Shown here one piece after another: positions 14,151 through 21,073 of a DNA stretch of 22,154 bases; within the stretch, counting starts at the first letter, position 1; every line of letters starts with the position of its first letter. The notes under the pieces were generated by a model. The model did no database searches and had not been told where the DNA came from. It saw only the letters and a program-made list of their open reading frames with translations. Source of the DNA: Phosphoribacter sp964558825. Its GTDB lineage: Bacteria > Actinomycetota > Actinomycetes > Actinomycetales > Dermatophilaceae. A program made the position numbers and the translations under genes. The DNA lies in NCBI GenBank assembly GCA_964558825.1, contig CAZLGB010000037.1:1-22154 (forward strand), in the 5' to 3' direction.

Positions 14151-15481
14151 GCGACGCGGCATACGCCCTCTCGCGTGGGTGGGGTGTGGACCGGCTGGTG
14201 CCAGGTGACCCGAGCAGGGTGCGGGCGTTCGCGTCGAGCGTGTCGCGGTATGCCGAGGTCACCGCCGACGCGGCGGCGGGGCTCTCGCGGGTCGATCCGG
14301 CGTGGACGGGCGTGGCGTATGCCGCGTTTTGGGAGGCGTTGACGACCCACCGGGCGGGGTTTGTGGACGCGGCGGCGGCGTTCGATGCGGCCAGTGCGGC
14401 GATGTTCACGTATGCGGTGGAGTTGGAGGTGGCCAAGGCGTCGGCGGCGACGGCGCAGCAGGTGTGGGCGGCCGGGATGGACGCTGCCCGCGCGTATGCG
14501 TGGGACCAGTTCGTGGCCGGCGCGACCCTCACTCCACCGACTGCTGCCGACTCGGTGATGCTCGCCTTCTCCCCGGGTGGTGCCGGCCTGCGTGCGGATG
14601 CGGTGAGCCGGTTGGATGGGGCGTGGGCAGATGTGGACCGGGCGGCACGGGCGGCGATCGATGCCCTGGTGTCGGCGCAGGCTAAGGCGCCGCAGGCACC
14701 GCAGTGGTGGGACACCGCTGGGCCGAAGATCATCGGCCTGTTCGCCGTCGGCGACAACCCGGTCAAGCACGAGTTCGCGGCCGGCGCGGTGCGTGGGCTG
14801 ATCGACCTGGGTTTGAGCGGTGATCGGAGCATCACGACGGCGGTGTCCAAGTCGCTGGACTTATGGGAGAAGTCCCAGCACATCAACCCTGCTGGAGGCA
14901 TCCACGCGGTTGGCGCTATCGCCGGCACCCTGCTCATCCCCGGGTTCGGAGAGGAAGGGTTCCTCGCGAGCCTCGCTGCTAAGCTCGCCAACCGATCCAT
15001 CACCCGCGTCCTCGAAGAAACCGCCATGTCGGCGACTGTGGACGCCGCCGAAGGCGCCGTGCCGGTTCACATCGTTGAGGCATCGCCTGATCTGTCGATC
15101 GCCGGCATGACGCAGACTGAGGTGGATGTGGCGGACGCTGCCCGGAACATCTATATGTCCGAGGCGATGACGACTCTCCGTTCGGGTGCGGCGCGCGGGA
15201 CGGCAGTCCAAGTGCGAGTGAATGGGATGTTGATACAGTACGAACCTGGCCTCCCCGCGAGTGGGATGACCATGTTTGGGTCTCATGGTTTCGTTCTCGG
15301 TCCCGAGGCATTCACGTCTGAAAACGAACTCGCGGCCACGATTGCTCACGAGGTCTATCGACTCGCGACCACTCAAAGCTCCGCGGGCGTCTCGGCGGAC
15401 TTGGTGAGTTCAGAAACGGCCGCCGCATTTGAGTTCTCTATAAAAGTTAGTCGCTACGTCGTGGACGGTGATCGACATTGA
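14147..15481 (+). CDS. WXG/type VII-type polymorphic toxin
   Basis: 444 residues. About 1-200 is an Ala-rich helical ESX-like domain with a W-T-G turn (DPAWTGVAYAAFWEAL) and many Tyr/Ala pairs, without a signal peptide. A middle segment follows (WWDTAGPKIIGLFAVGDNPV, HAVGAIAGTLLIPGFGEEGF). The C-terminal 110 residues form a separate domain: FVLGPEAFTSENELAATIAH then EVYRLATTQSSAG, holding an H401-E402-x2-R string where zincin-type toxins have HExxH. The GC content falls and ATA codons appear in this C-terminal part, as expected for a swapped toxin domain. It is coupled to the WXG gene upstream and to a TTG-started small gene downstream. The activity of the C-terminal domain is unknown; a metallopeptidase-like fold is one guess. 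Confidence 0.7.
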   Translation: MSDAAYALSRGWGVDRLVPGDPSRVRAFASSVSRYAEVTADAAAGLSRVDPAWTGVAYAAFWEALTTHRAGFVDAAAAFDAASAAMFTYAVELEVAKASAATAQQVWAAGMDAARAYAWDQFVAGATLTPPTAADSVMLAFSPGGAGLRADAVSRLDGAWADVDRAARAAIDALVSAQAKAPQAPQWWDTAGPKIIGLFAVGDNPVKHEFAAGAVRGLIDLGLSGDRSITTAVSKSLDLWEKSQHINPAGGIHAVGAIAGTLLIPGFGEEGFLASLAAKLANRSITRVLEETAMSATVDAAEGAVPVHIVEASPDLSIAGMTQTEVDVADAARNIYMSEAMTTLRSGAARGTAVQVRVNGMLIQYEPGLPASGMTMFGSHGFVLGPEAFTSENELAATIAHEVYRLATTQSSAGVSADLVSSETAAAFEFSIKVSRYVVDGDRH

Positions 15482-15696
15482 ACATTGAGGGTTGGGCCGC
15501 GATAATTTCCGAACTTGAGCGAGGCGCCATTCGCGACTGGGTCTGTCCAGAGAACAACGACGGGTGGGTCGAGGTTCGTGAAGTAACGAACGTCGCTGGC
15601 GAAGTAGTGGAGTGGCACCTTCGGTGCCAGACCTGCGGTTCCGAAACTCACGTACGGCGAGGGCCCGCCCAGCGAGTTCCGCGCATAGAGTTTTGA
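15478..15696 (+). CDS. small zinc-ribbon-like protein, candidate immunity protein
   Basis: 72 residues from a TTG that overlaps the toxin stop (TTGA). Only this codon fits the coupling, and it gives NIEGWAAIISELERGAIRDW at the start. Cysteines occur in DWVCPEN and in a CQTC pair, so a partial zinc ribbon is possible, though only three Cys are present. Position immediately after the toxin and translational coupling make it the first candidate for the cognate immunity protein. I do not recognise a family. It has an ATA codon and is less GC-rich than the native genes. Confidence 0.65.
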   Translation: MNIEGWAAIISELERGAIRDWVCPENNDGWVEVREVTNVAGEVVEWHLRCQTCGSETHVRRGPAQRVPRIEF

Positions 15697-16106
15697 TGCT
15701 TCGCGCATCGCTGGTCGTGCAGAGCCGCGAACTCACCCTTGCCGAGATCTCTGCACCCATGGGTCGTCAACCGGATCAGGGCCATGACCGTGGCTCCCTT
15801 GCACCGGTTCGGGGCGTGCCGCGCGAGTGGTCGACCTGGTCAGTGGACTTGCAGTGGCCGAGCGACCTTCACGGGGGGACGGCGGGTCTGGCCTTTGCCA
15901 TCGAGGCGCTCGGGCCTGAGTTGGCGGAGCGGGCGGGCCGGCTTGCCGCACGGGGATGCGACGTGGTCATCAGTGTTCGCCAAGAGATGGCCGACGTGCC
16001 GACGTCGCTGGGCCTGCATCTGACCGCCGGGGCAATCAGATGGTTGGCCCTGGCCGGCGCCGACGTCGATATTGACCAATACCTTGAGGAGGGGGCGGGC
16101 GGTTGA
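15696..16106 (+). CDS. DUF4279 protein, candidate immunity protein
   Basis: 136 residues from ATG 15696, which overlaps the previous stop (TGATG). SLVVQSRELTLAEISAPMGR, then HDRGSLAPVRGVPREWSTWS, then RGCDVVISVRQEMADVPTSL, GLHLTAGAIRWLALAGADVD and IDQY match DUF4279, a family common among toxin-immunity loci and of unknown biochemical role. The protein is complete and has no signal peptide. It is one of four candidate immunity genes in a row behind the toxin gene. Confidence 0.8.
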   Translation: MLRASLVVQSRELTLAEISAPMGRQPDQGHDRGSLAPVRGVPREWSTWSVDLQWPSDLHGGTAGLAFAIEALGPELAERAGRLAARGCDVVISVRQEMADVPTSLGLHLTAGAIRWLALAGADVDIDQYLEEGAGG

Positions 16107-16654
16107 TCGAGCGAGAGGGAGGCGCGGCCGTGGCTCAATTCTGGTGGTCGACGTGGGTTGGGTCGGTTGCCCCCTATGCGGTCCTGCTTCGCCTCTTCGT
16201 CGATGGCCGAATGACGGCGGCCGAATTCGAGCTCGTCTTCCTTCGGCTCTACAAGGTTGACTCGACTCCGTGGCCCTCCGAACTCTTCGGGGTGTTGGAT
16301 GGGTTGTTCGGAGACGTTGACGCCTATTGCGTCGATGACGAGGTCCGGCGCGAGGTGGGCGGCCTCGATGCGGACGAGCTCCGTCATCGGGCTGCTAACA
16401 CGCTGAGGCAACTGGAGGTGCTCGCGCCCGGGGTGACTAATGAAGTGATGACGATGGCATCAAGTGCGGGTGACCGGCGCCCCCGGGAATTTATCGGCTT
16501 CGTGTGGTTCGACGGCGATTGGCTGGGCAAGAGGGAAGGAGTCCTCGTTGTTGCAGGCGGTGTCGAGGAGGCGGGGCGCATTGTGCGGGAGTGCCTCGGC
16601 CCTGACGTCGGAGTGTCAGTCTGGAACGAGGACGACGCGATGAGACCACGATGA
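16103..16654 (+). CDS. colicin D immunity-like domain protein with C-terminal extension
   Basis: 183 residues from a TTG overlapping the DUF4279 stop (TTGA). Residues about 25-110 (LRLFVDGRMTAAEFELVFLR, FGVLDGLFGDVDAYCVDDEV) resemble the helical colicin-type self-immunity domain (PF09204-like). A second part (about 130-183: REFIGFVWFDGDWLGKREGV then ARPIV-like VRECLGPDVGVSVWNEDDAM) looks like a separate alpha/beta domain, so this may be a fusion of two small immunity domains. The domain names are from memory and the first is more secure than the second. Confidence 0.6.
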   Translation: MIEREGGAAVAQFWWSTWVGSVAPYAVLLRLFVDGRMTAAEFELVFLRLYKVDSTPWPSELFGVLDGLFGDVDAYCVDDEVRREVGGLDADELRHRAANTLRQLEVLAPGVTNEVMTMASSAGDRRPREFIGFVWFDGDWLGKREGVLVVAGGVEEAGRIVRECLGPDVGVSVWNEDDAMRPR

Positions 16655-16714
16655 AAGGCGTCCAGTTCGGGCGCCGACTGACCGCCAGACGCGTGACCTC
16701 GTCAGTGACGAAGC

Positions 16715-16996
16715 ATGTTTGACTGCCCTGTCTGTTCGTATCACGATCTCACGCAGGCTCCCTACGCTGTCTGGCCCCCGCCTGACGGCCTGGTGCTTCA
16801 CCCTCCCTACGAGCATCAGCTGGGCAAGCCCTCCTATGAGGTGTGCCCCAGATGCGGTTTCGAGTTTGGGAATGACGACAATCCCGGCACCTCTGCCCCA
16901 ACCAGCTTTGAGCAATACCGGCTTGGCTGGATCGAGGGAGGATCTTCTTGGTTCGATCGATCCAGACGATTCGTCGATGACGCGGGGGGCTCGTAG
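16715..16996 (+). CDS. CPCC-type cysteine-rich zinc-ribbon protein
   Basis: 93 residues. MFDCPVCSYHDL and VCPRCGFEFGNDDNPGTS form two CxxC pairs of a zinc ribbon, followed by FEQYRLGWIEGG and W near the end, the layout of cysteine-rich CPCC proteins (PF14206-like), here with CPRC in place of CPCC. Such small proteins often end toxin-immunity gene arrays. It follows the previous gene by about 60 nt. It has the same low octamer content as the rest of the array. Its function is not known. Confidence 0.75.
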   Translation: MFDCPVCSYHDLTQAPYAVWPPPDGLVLHPPYEHQLGKPSYEVCPRCGFEFGNDDNPGTSAPTSFEQYRLGWIEGGSSWFDRSRRFVDDAGGS

Positions 16997-17021
16997 GTCC
17001 CCAGCGACAGCGCCAGGTTTG

Positions 17022-17879
17022 TCAATGATCGGTGCGGTCGGCCCGGACTGCTTTGACGGCCTCAGGCAGAGACAGCGCCCCGCCGGTTTGCTCGCCAGCA
17101 CGATCGAGTACCTGGTCGATGGTTGGCGGCCTCGTCCGCAGGTGGCGGCGGAAGAAGGCGGCGGCGCCCTCGCCGGCATACGCTGGGACGCCGGTGTGCC
17201 CACCCAGGTGCGCGTGCAGGCTCTTGTCCCGCGAGCCGAAGGCGTCGAAGAGGTCGAGCGCCAGCTGCCGGTCGTTGCCCTCGTCGTCCCACTGCAGCAG
17301 GACGTGCAGCGGGATGGTGACCTCGCGCGCCTCCTCGATGATGGCCCGCGGCACGAAGCTCCCGGCGAAGAGGCCCGCCGCCACGATGCGCGGGTCGACT
17401 CGCGCCAAGCGGACGCCGATCGAGATGATGCCTCCCGAAAAGCCCACCGGGCCAACGATTTCGGGGAGGCCGAGCAAAGCATCGATGGTGGTCTGCCACT
17501 CGGGGACTGCCCGCTCGACGAGGGGGAGGATCAGCCGGTCGACGATGTCGTCCGTGACCGGCGCACCGGCTTGCAACGCCTGGCGCAGGTCGGCGCGGGC
17601 CTGTTGGGTGACCTCGACGACCGGCCGATCGCCGCTGCCGGGGAGCTCGATCGTGGCCGAGGCAAAGCCGTCCGCCGCACAGGCCCTCGCGCGCGCAAGC
17701 AGCCGGGGATACATCCGGCTCACCCCTCCCGGGTGGCCGAGCAGGATGAGGGGGACAGGCGACGACTCGGTCGCGGCCTGCGGCGTCCACAGCACGCCCG
17801 GGATCTCACCGAGCGTGAACGCCCGCTCGCGTATGCCGTCATCGAGCCGCAGGTCGGTGGTGAATCGAAAGTGGGGCAA
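17022..17879 (-). CDS. alpha/beta hydrolase (dienelactone hydrolase-like)
   Basis: 285 residues from a TTG at 17879; the first in-frame stop upstream is 12 nt away and an AGAGG run lies about 9 nt upstream. LILLGHPGG (oxyanion strand), GPVGFSGGIISIGV (nucleophile elbow G-F-S-G-G), LLQWDDEGNDRQ (acid) and HLGGHTGVP (catalytic His) give a full Ser-Asp-His set. There is no signal peptide. It likely hydrolyses small esters or lactones; the substrate is unknown. It forms a two-gene unit with the small membrane protein 16 nt upstream on the same strand, and converges with the immunity array. Confidence 0.88.
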   Translation of the reverse strand: MPHFRFTTDLRLDDGIRERAFTLGEIPGVLWTPQAATESSPVPLILLGHPGGVSRMYPRLLARARACAADGFASATIELPGSGDRPVVEVTQQARADLRQALQAGAPVTDDIVDRLILPLVERAVPEWQTTIDALLGLPEIVGPVGFSGGIISIGVRLARVDPRIVAAGLFAGSFVPRAIIEEAREVTIPLHVLLQWDDEGNDRQLALDLFDAFGSRDKSLHAHLGGHTGVPAYAGEGAAAFFRRHLRTRPPTIDQVLDRAGEQTGGALSLPEAVKAVRADRTDH

Positions 17880-17895
17880 GGTGATTGGCCTCTAC

Positions 17896-18093
17896 TCAGT
17901 GCTTGGTCGCGCGGTGCACGCGATAGGCCAACACGATGTGCAGCACCGCGCCGGTCAGGGTGAGCAGCATCCACCACCACATCCGATGGCCCGCCAGGAT
18001 GCCGCTGAGGACAAGCAACCACACCGCGACGATGAGGCGGGTGGCGACCACGCCGCGCGGGTGCTTGCGGTCGAAGCCACTGACCAGTGCCAT
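17896..18093 (-). CDS. small two-span membrane protein
   Basis: 65 residues with a strong ribosome site (AAGGAGG) just before the ATG at 18093. Two hydrophobic helices (TRLIVAVWLLVLSGILAG and WWWMLLTLTGAVLHIVLAYR) are bounded by basic ends. It lies 16 nt upstream of the hydrolase and is probably co-transcribed with it. No family is recognised. Confidence 0.8.
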   Translation of the reverse strand: MALVSGFDRKHPRGVVATRLIVAVWLLVLSGILAGHRMWWWMLLTLTGAVLHIVLAYRVHRATKH

Positions 18094-18148
18094 GTCAGCC
18101 TCCTTCGTTCGATGCTACTGCGGGGTCTAGGCCTGGCACGATGTCCGC

Positions 18149-18436
18149 GTGCAGGCGACCCCAGGCTGGGACTTCCTAGCCATCGGCGTGGAGGGAGATC
18201 CCGTCGAGCTTGGCGGCGTCGAGCTGTGGCGCACTCGGTGGGAGCCCGTCGCCGTTGGGACCGTGACGGTGCCCCACCCGAGTTGGCCACGCCAGCGTCA
18301 TGACTTTCAGGTCTACGTGGTGCGAAGTGCCACAGGCCCAACGTTTTTCGCGGCGGGCGAGCTGTCCAACGGTGTGTGGGGCTTCTATCGCCCATCGGCT
18401 TCGATGCAGGCATTCCTCCTGCGCTTCCACAGCTAG
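18149..18436 (+). CDS. hypothetical protein
   Basis: 95 residues from GTG 18149. CACGAT stands 6 nt before this GTG, which fits the leaderless -10 layout of the window, and no ribosome site is present. The protein is beta-rich (VELGGVELWRTRWEPVAVGT, HDFQVYVVRSATGPTFFAAG) and ends ELSNGVWGFYRPS. I have a weak memory of similar actinobacterial proteins but no function. It is transcribed divergently from the membrane protein gene and converges on the SUKH gene. Confidence 0.65.
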   Translation: MQATPGWDFLAIGVEGDPVELGGVELWRTRWEPVAVGTVTVPHPSWPRQRHDFQVYVVRSATGPTFFAAGELSNGVWGFYRPSASMQAFLLRFHS

Positions 18437-18464
18437 ACCCACGGTGCCGCGGGGGCAGAACGTG

Positions 18465-19148
18465 TCAGGCCTCGTCCGTCATGGCGGCCCGGGTCTCGGC
18501 AATCGTGGCCCCTCGATAACCACGTTCGGGGTCATAGATGAGCCACGGCTGCAAGAGCGTCGAGTCGAGCCAGGCCTCGAACCAGGTGTCAATGGTGTAG
18601 TCCTGTTCGAACAACGGGACCTCTTCGTCACCGTCGACCGGATTCGGGTCCCAGCCGAACATGCGCCCCGTCGGGCAGCTGACGAATGAGTAGATCGCAC
18701 AGCCCCAGTGGGCGAGCGGCAACATGCCCGCTGGTATGCCGGGCCACCTGCCGGCGGACACGTCACCGACGATGTCGACGCCCGTTCGGCGCAGGTCATC
18801 GCGCCAACCGTCGCGCAGCCCGAGCAGGCCGTATGCCGGCCCGAATCCGCCATTCGCCACGGCATAGAGCGCTCGCAGGAGGGGCGGCAAAGGCGCGCCG
18901 AGGAGGGCCTCCGCCTCGGCGACCTGCTCGGGCGTCGCTGGGCCGGGTGGTGGCGGTAACCGATCGAGCATCCCCCGGGCGGCGGCGTCGGCAAACTGGG
19001 TGCTCCCCCGGTAGTACAGGCGGCATCCCCTGCTGAAGACGCCGCCGCCGTCGGTCGCCTCCCCAGGGAACCTGGGCACCTCGTCACGATGGTGGCCCAC
19101 CTCGATCAGTGCAGTGACGCGGTCCACGATGCTCTGGATGTCCCCCAT
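18465..19148 (-). CDS. SMI1/KNR4 (SUKH) family protein
   Basis: 227 residues from ATG 19148. A longer form from TTG 19202 is possible, and neither start has a clear ribosome site. LPPPPGPATPEQVAEAEALL then GAPLPPLLRALYAVANGGFG is the SUKH signature, and LPLAHWGCAIYSFVSC continues the fold. SUKH proteins are frequent immunity proteins of contact-dependent and polymorphic toxins but also occur as general regulators. There is no toxin gene next to this one; the nearest is 3 kb away. Its role is therefore unassigned. Confidence 0.78.
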   Translation of the reverse strand: MGDIQSIVDRVTALIEVGHHRDEVPRFPGEATDGGGVFSRGCRLYYRGSTQFADAAARGMLDRLPPPPGPATPEQVAEAEALLGAPLPPLLRALYAVANGGFGPAYGLLGLRDGWRDDLRRTGVDIVGDVSAGRWPGIPAGMLPLAHWGCAIYSFVSCPTGRMFGWDPNPVDGDEEVPLFEQDYTIDTWFEAWLDSTLLQPWLIYDPERGYRGATIAETRAAMTDEA

Positions 19149-19232
19149 GCTCACGATCAGACCACGGATCGGGGTGGGCTGCCATGTGGCGGTCTCGGCC
19201 AATCGCCCATCACCTGGCGCGCAGTGCTCTTG

Positions 19233-20126
19233 CTACGCGAGTGTGTAGCCGGTGAAGCCCATCTGGAAGCCGCTGAAGGCCGGGCGGTTGCCGTTGATCC
19301 CGATCCAGTCGCCATGGGGCCGCATCTCGGCAAGCCCGACGCCGACGTTCTCGACCGTGATCCCACCGTGGACGAGCGCCCGGGTCGTCGCCTGCAGAGC
19401 CGCGTCGGAGGTCGCGTCCGGTCCGAGGGTGTCGGCGCCGACCGCGAGGATCCGCCGCGCCATGAAGAGCCAGTCGACCGCCGCCCCCGAGAAGCCCGGC
19501 GCAGGCGTCGTCACATAAGGCGAGTCCTCGCCCGAGCCCTGGGAGGCCAGGGCGGCATACCCGGTGAGCAGCAGCACGCACCCACCCGCGGGGATGCGCC
19601 CGTGCGCGCGCTCCCATGCCCGCAGGTCGGCGGCCTCGACGACGAAATCCGGCCCGCCAGAGGCGATTTGCGCTCGCAGGTCGATCACCGCGAGCGGCAT
19701 CAGGGTGAAGGACTCGTCGAGCTGCCCGAGCGTCGCCGCGCCCAGGACAAAGTGCACGGGCGCCGAGATGTGGCTGGCCGTGTGGGTGCCGAGGCTGGTG
19801 ATCTGCTCGAGCAGGTAGCCGCCGTCGTCGTGCGCCGGCGTGCGCGTGTCGACGGCCGCCTCCCAGGTGAAGGTCGGGTCGCCTGGATAGAGCGGCACGT
19901 CCGCGCGCAGCGACTGGGTGAGCGGCACGCGCCGCGCCGTGCGCGGATCACACGCGGCATACCCATCGGGGATTGCGCGTATGCCGCCCGCTGGCCCGCC
20001 GCTGGTCGGCGCGGCGGTCGCGCCGCCCGCAGAGCCGAGCTCGGCAGCAGCCAGCGCTGCGCCCACCGCGCCGACCAGGGCCGTGCGCCGGGCGAAGCGT
20101 GGATCGTGAGGTTTGGGCGACGGCAT
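19233..20126 (-). CDS. Tat-exported cyclase-family protein (kynurenine formamidase-like)
   Basis: 297 residues. The N-terminus RFARRTALVGAVGAALAAAE is a twin-arginine signal, so the mature enzyme should be outside the cytoplasm. The conserved metal site of the cyclase family, usually HxGTHxDxPxHF, here reads LGTHTASHISAPVHF, with the family Asp replaced, so metal binding or activity may be changed. The family includes arylformamidases and polyketide-type cyclases. A GAGGAGGT ribosome site precedes the ATG at 20126. The export signal on a family that is normally cytoplasmic is notable. The substrate is unknown. Confidence 0.85.
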   Translation of the reverse strand: MPSPKPHDPRFARRTALVGAVGAALAAAELGSAGGATAAPTSGGPAGGIRAIPDGYAACDPRTARRVPLTQSLRADVPLYPGDPTFTWEAAVDTRTPAHDDGGYLLEQITSLGTHTASHISAPVHFVLGAATLGQLDESFTLMPLAVIDLRAQIASGGPDFVVEAADLRAWERAHGRIPAGGCVLLLTGYAALASQGSGEDSPYVTTPAPGFSGAAVDWLFMARRILAVGADTLGPDATSDAALQATTRALVHGGITVENVGVGLAEMRPHGDWIGINGNRPAFSGFQMGFTGYTLA

Positions 20127-20278
20127 CGCGACCTCCTCGACTCGGTGTCAGCCCTAGCGTGACATCCCGGGCGGTGCCGGCGGCGGCATACGACCCAGGC
20201 GATGGCGCGCGGGACGTGCGAGGCTGAGCCATCGCGCGCCTGGACGGGGGACGTCGCACGAAACTCGTCGCGAGTGGT

Positions 20279-20305
20279 TGTCGATCTGGCGCCACCTCGC
20301 CCGTC
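20279..20305 (+). promoter_or_regulatory. ECF42-like promoter (TGTCGA ... CGTC)
   Basis: TGTCGA (20279-20284) is followed after 17 nt by CGTC (20302-20305), about 45 nt before the first DGPF gene. From memory, ECF42 targets are described as TGTCGA at -35 and CGA/TC at -10. It suggests that the sigma factor at the end of this operon drives its own operon. Confidence 0.5.
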
Positions 20306-20349
20306 ATCCTGCTGACCGGGCCCGCCGGGCCGGCGACGAGAGGAGAGAT

Positions 20350-20727
20350 ATGACCCGATATCTGGTCCTGTTGCCCGCCCCTGAGGCGGAGTGGGCGGCC
20401 CTGCCGCCCGAGGAGCACGAGAAGGGGATGCGGGCGCACGAGCGCTTCCAGCGTGAGCTCGCCGAGGGCGACCATTCGGTTGTCACCGCCGGCCCGCTGA
20501 TCCCGTCGGCGTATGCCGTGTCGATGCGCCCCGACGGGCGCGGCGGCACGACCATCACCGACGGGCCCTTCACCGAGTCGGTGGAGCAGATCGCCGGCTT
20601 CTATCTGATCGACACCACCGACGAAGACGGGCTGGTCCGCTGCTGCGCGCAGCTGGCGAGCACCGGCGACCACATCGAGCTGCGCCGCCTCGTCGGCGCC
20701 GACGACGAAAGAGCAGGTCAGTCATGA
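20350..20727 (+). CDS. DGPF/YCII-family protein 1
   Basis: 125 residues from ATG 20350 with AGGAGA upstream. It contains the strand pattern RYLVLLPAPEAEWAAL and the family core ITDGPFTESVEQIAGFYLID (D-G-P-F motif) of YCII-related proteins. DGPF proteins accompany ECF42 sigma factors as partner proteins of unknown mechanism. The stop overlaps the next start by 4 nt (ATGA). It is the first gene of the operon and lies about 45 nt after the ECF42-like promoter. Confidence 0.9.
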   Translation: MTRYLVLLPAPEAEWAALPPEEHEKGMRAHERFQRELAEGDHSVVTAGPLIPSAYAVSMRPDGRGGTTITDGPFTESVEQIAGFYLIDTTDEDGLVRCCAQLASTGDHIELRRLVGADDERAGQS

Positions 20728-21071
20728 AATACCTTGTCCTCATTGCCTATCCGCCGGACGGTTGGGCCAAGGCCAGCCCCGAGCAGCAACAGGAGTGGAT
20801 GGCCGACCACGGTCGCTTCCACGAGGCCGTCGGCCCCGCGATCCTCGGCGGAGAGGCGCTCGCCGGCCCCGAGTCCGCGACGACGCTGCGGCATATCGAC
20901 GGCAAGCCGGTGCTCACCGACGGTCCCTTCGCCGAGACGGCCGAGATGATCGGCGGCTTCTATCTGCTGGAGGCGCCCGACCTCGACACGGTCACCGGGT
21001 GGTGCGAGATCCTGCCCGACGGCTACAGCCTCGAGATCCGGCCCTGCATCGACGTGGACATGCCCAGCTGA
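20724..21071 (+). CDS. DGPF/YCII-family protein 2
   Basis: 115 residues. KYLVLIAYPPDGWAKASPEQ starts the fold, and VLTDGPFAETAEMIGGFYLL carries the DGPF motif. The C-terminus ends in SLEIRPCIDVDMPS, typical of this family. It is a paralogue of the preceding protein (tandem duplication), and it ends 2 nt before the sigma factor GTG. The role is the same as proposed for protein 1: a partner of the ECF42 sigma factor, with no known reaction. Confidence 0.9.
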   Translation: MKYLVLIAYPPDGWAKASPEQQQEWMADHGRFHEAVGPAILGGEALAGPESATTLRHIDGKPVLTDGPFAETAEMIGGFYLLEAPDLDTVTGWCEILPDGYSLEIRPCIDVDMPS

Positions 21072-21073
21072 CG

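Noticed and set aside
16651..16722. 23-codon frame starting in the colicin D immunity-like stop (MKGVQFGRR...)
   Set aside because: Very short, no ribosome site, no family, and overlaps the next gene start.
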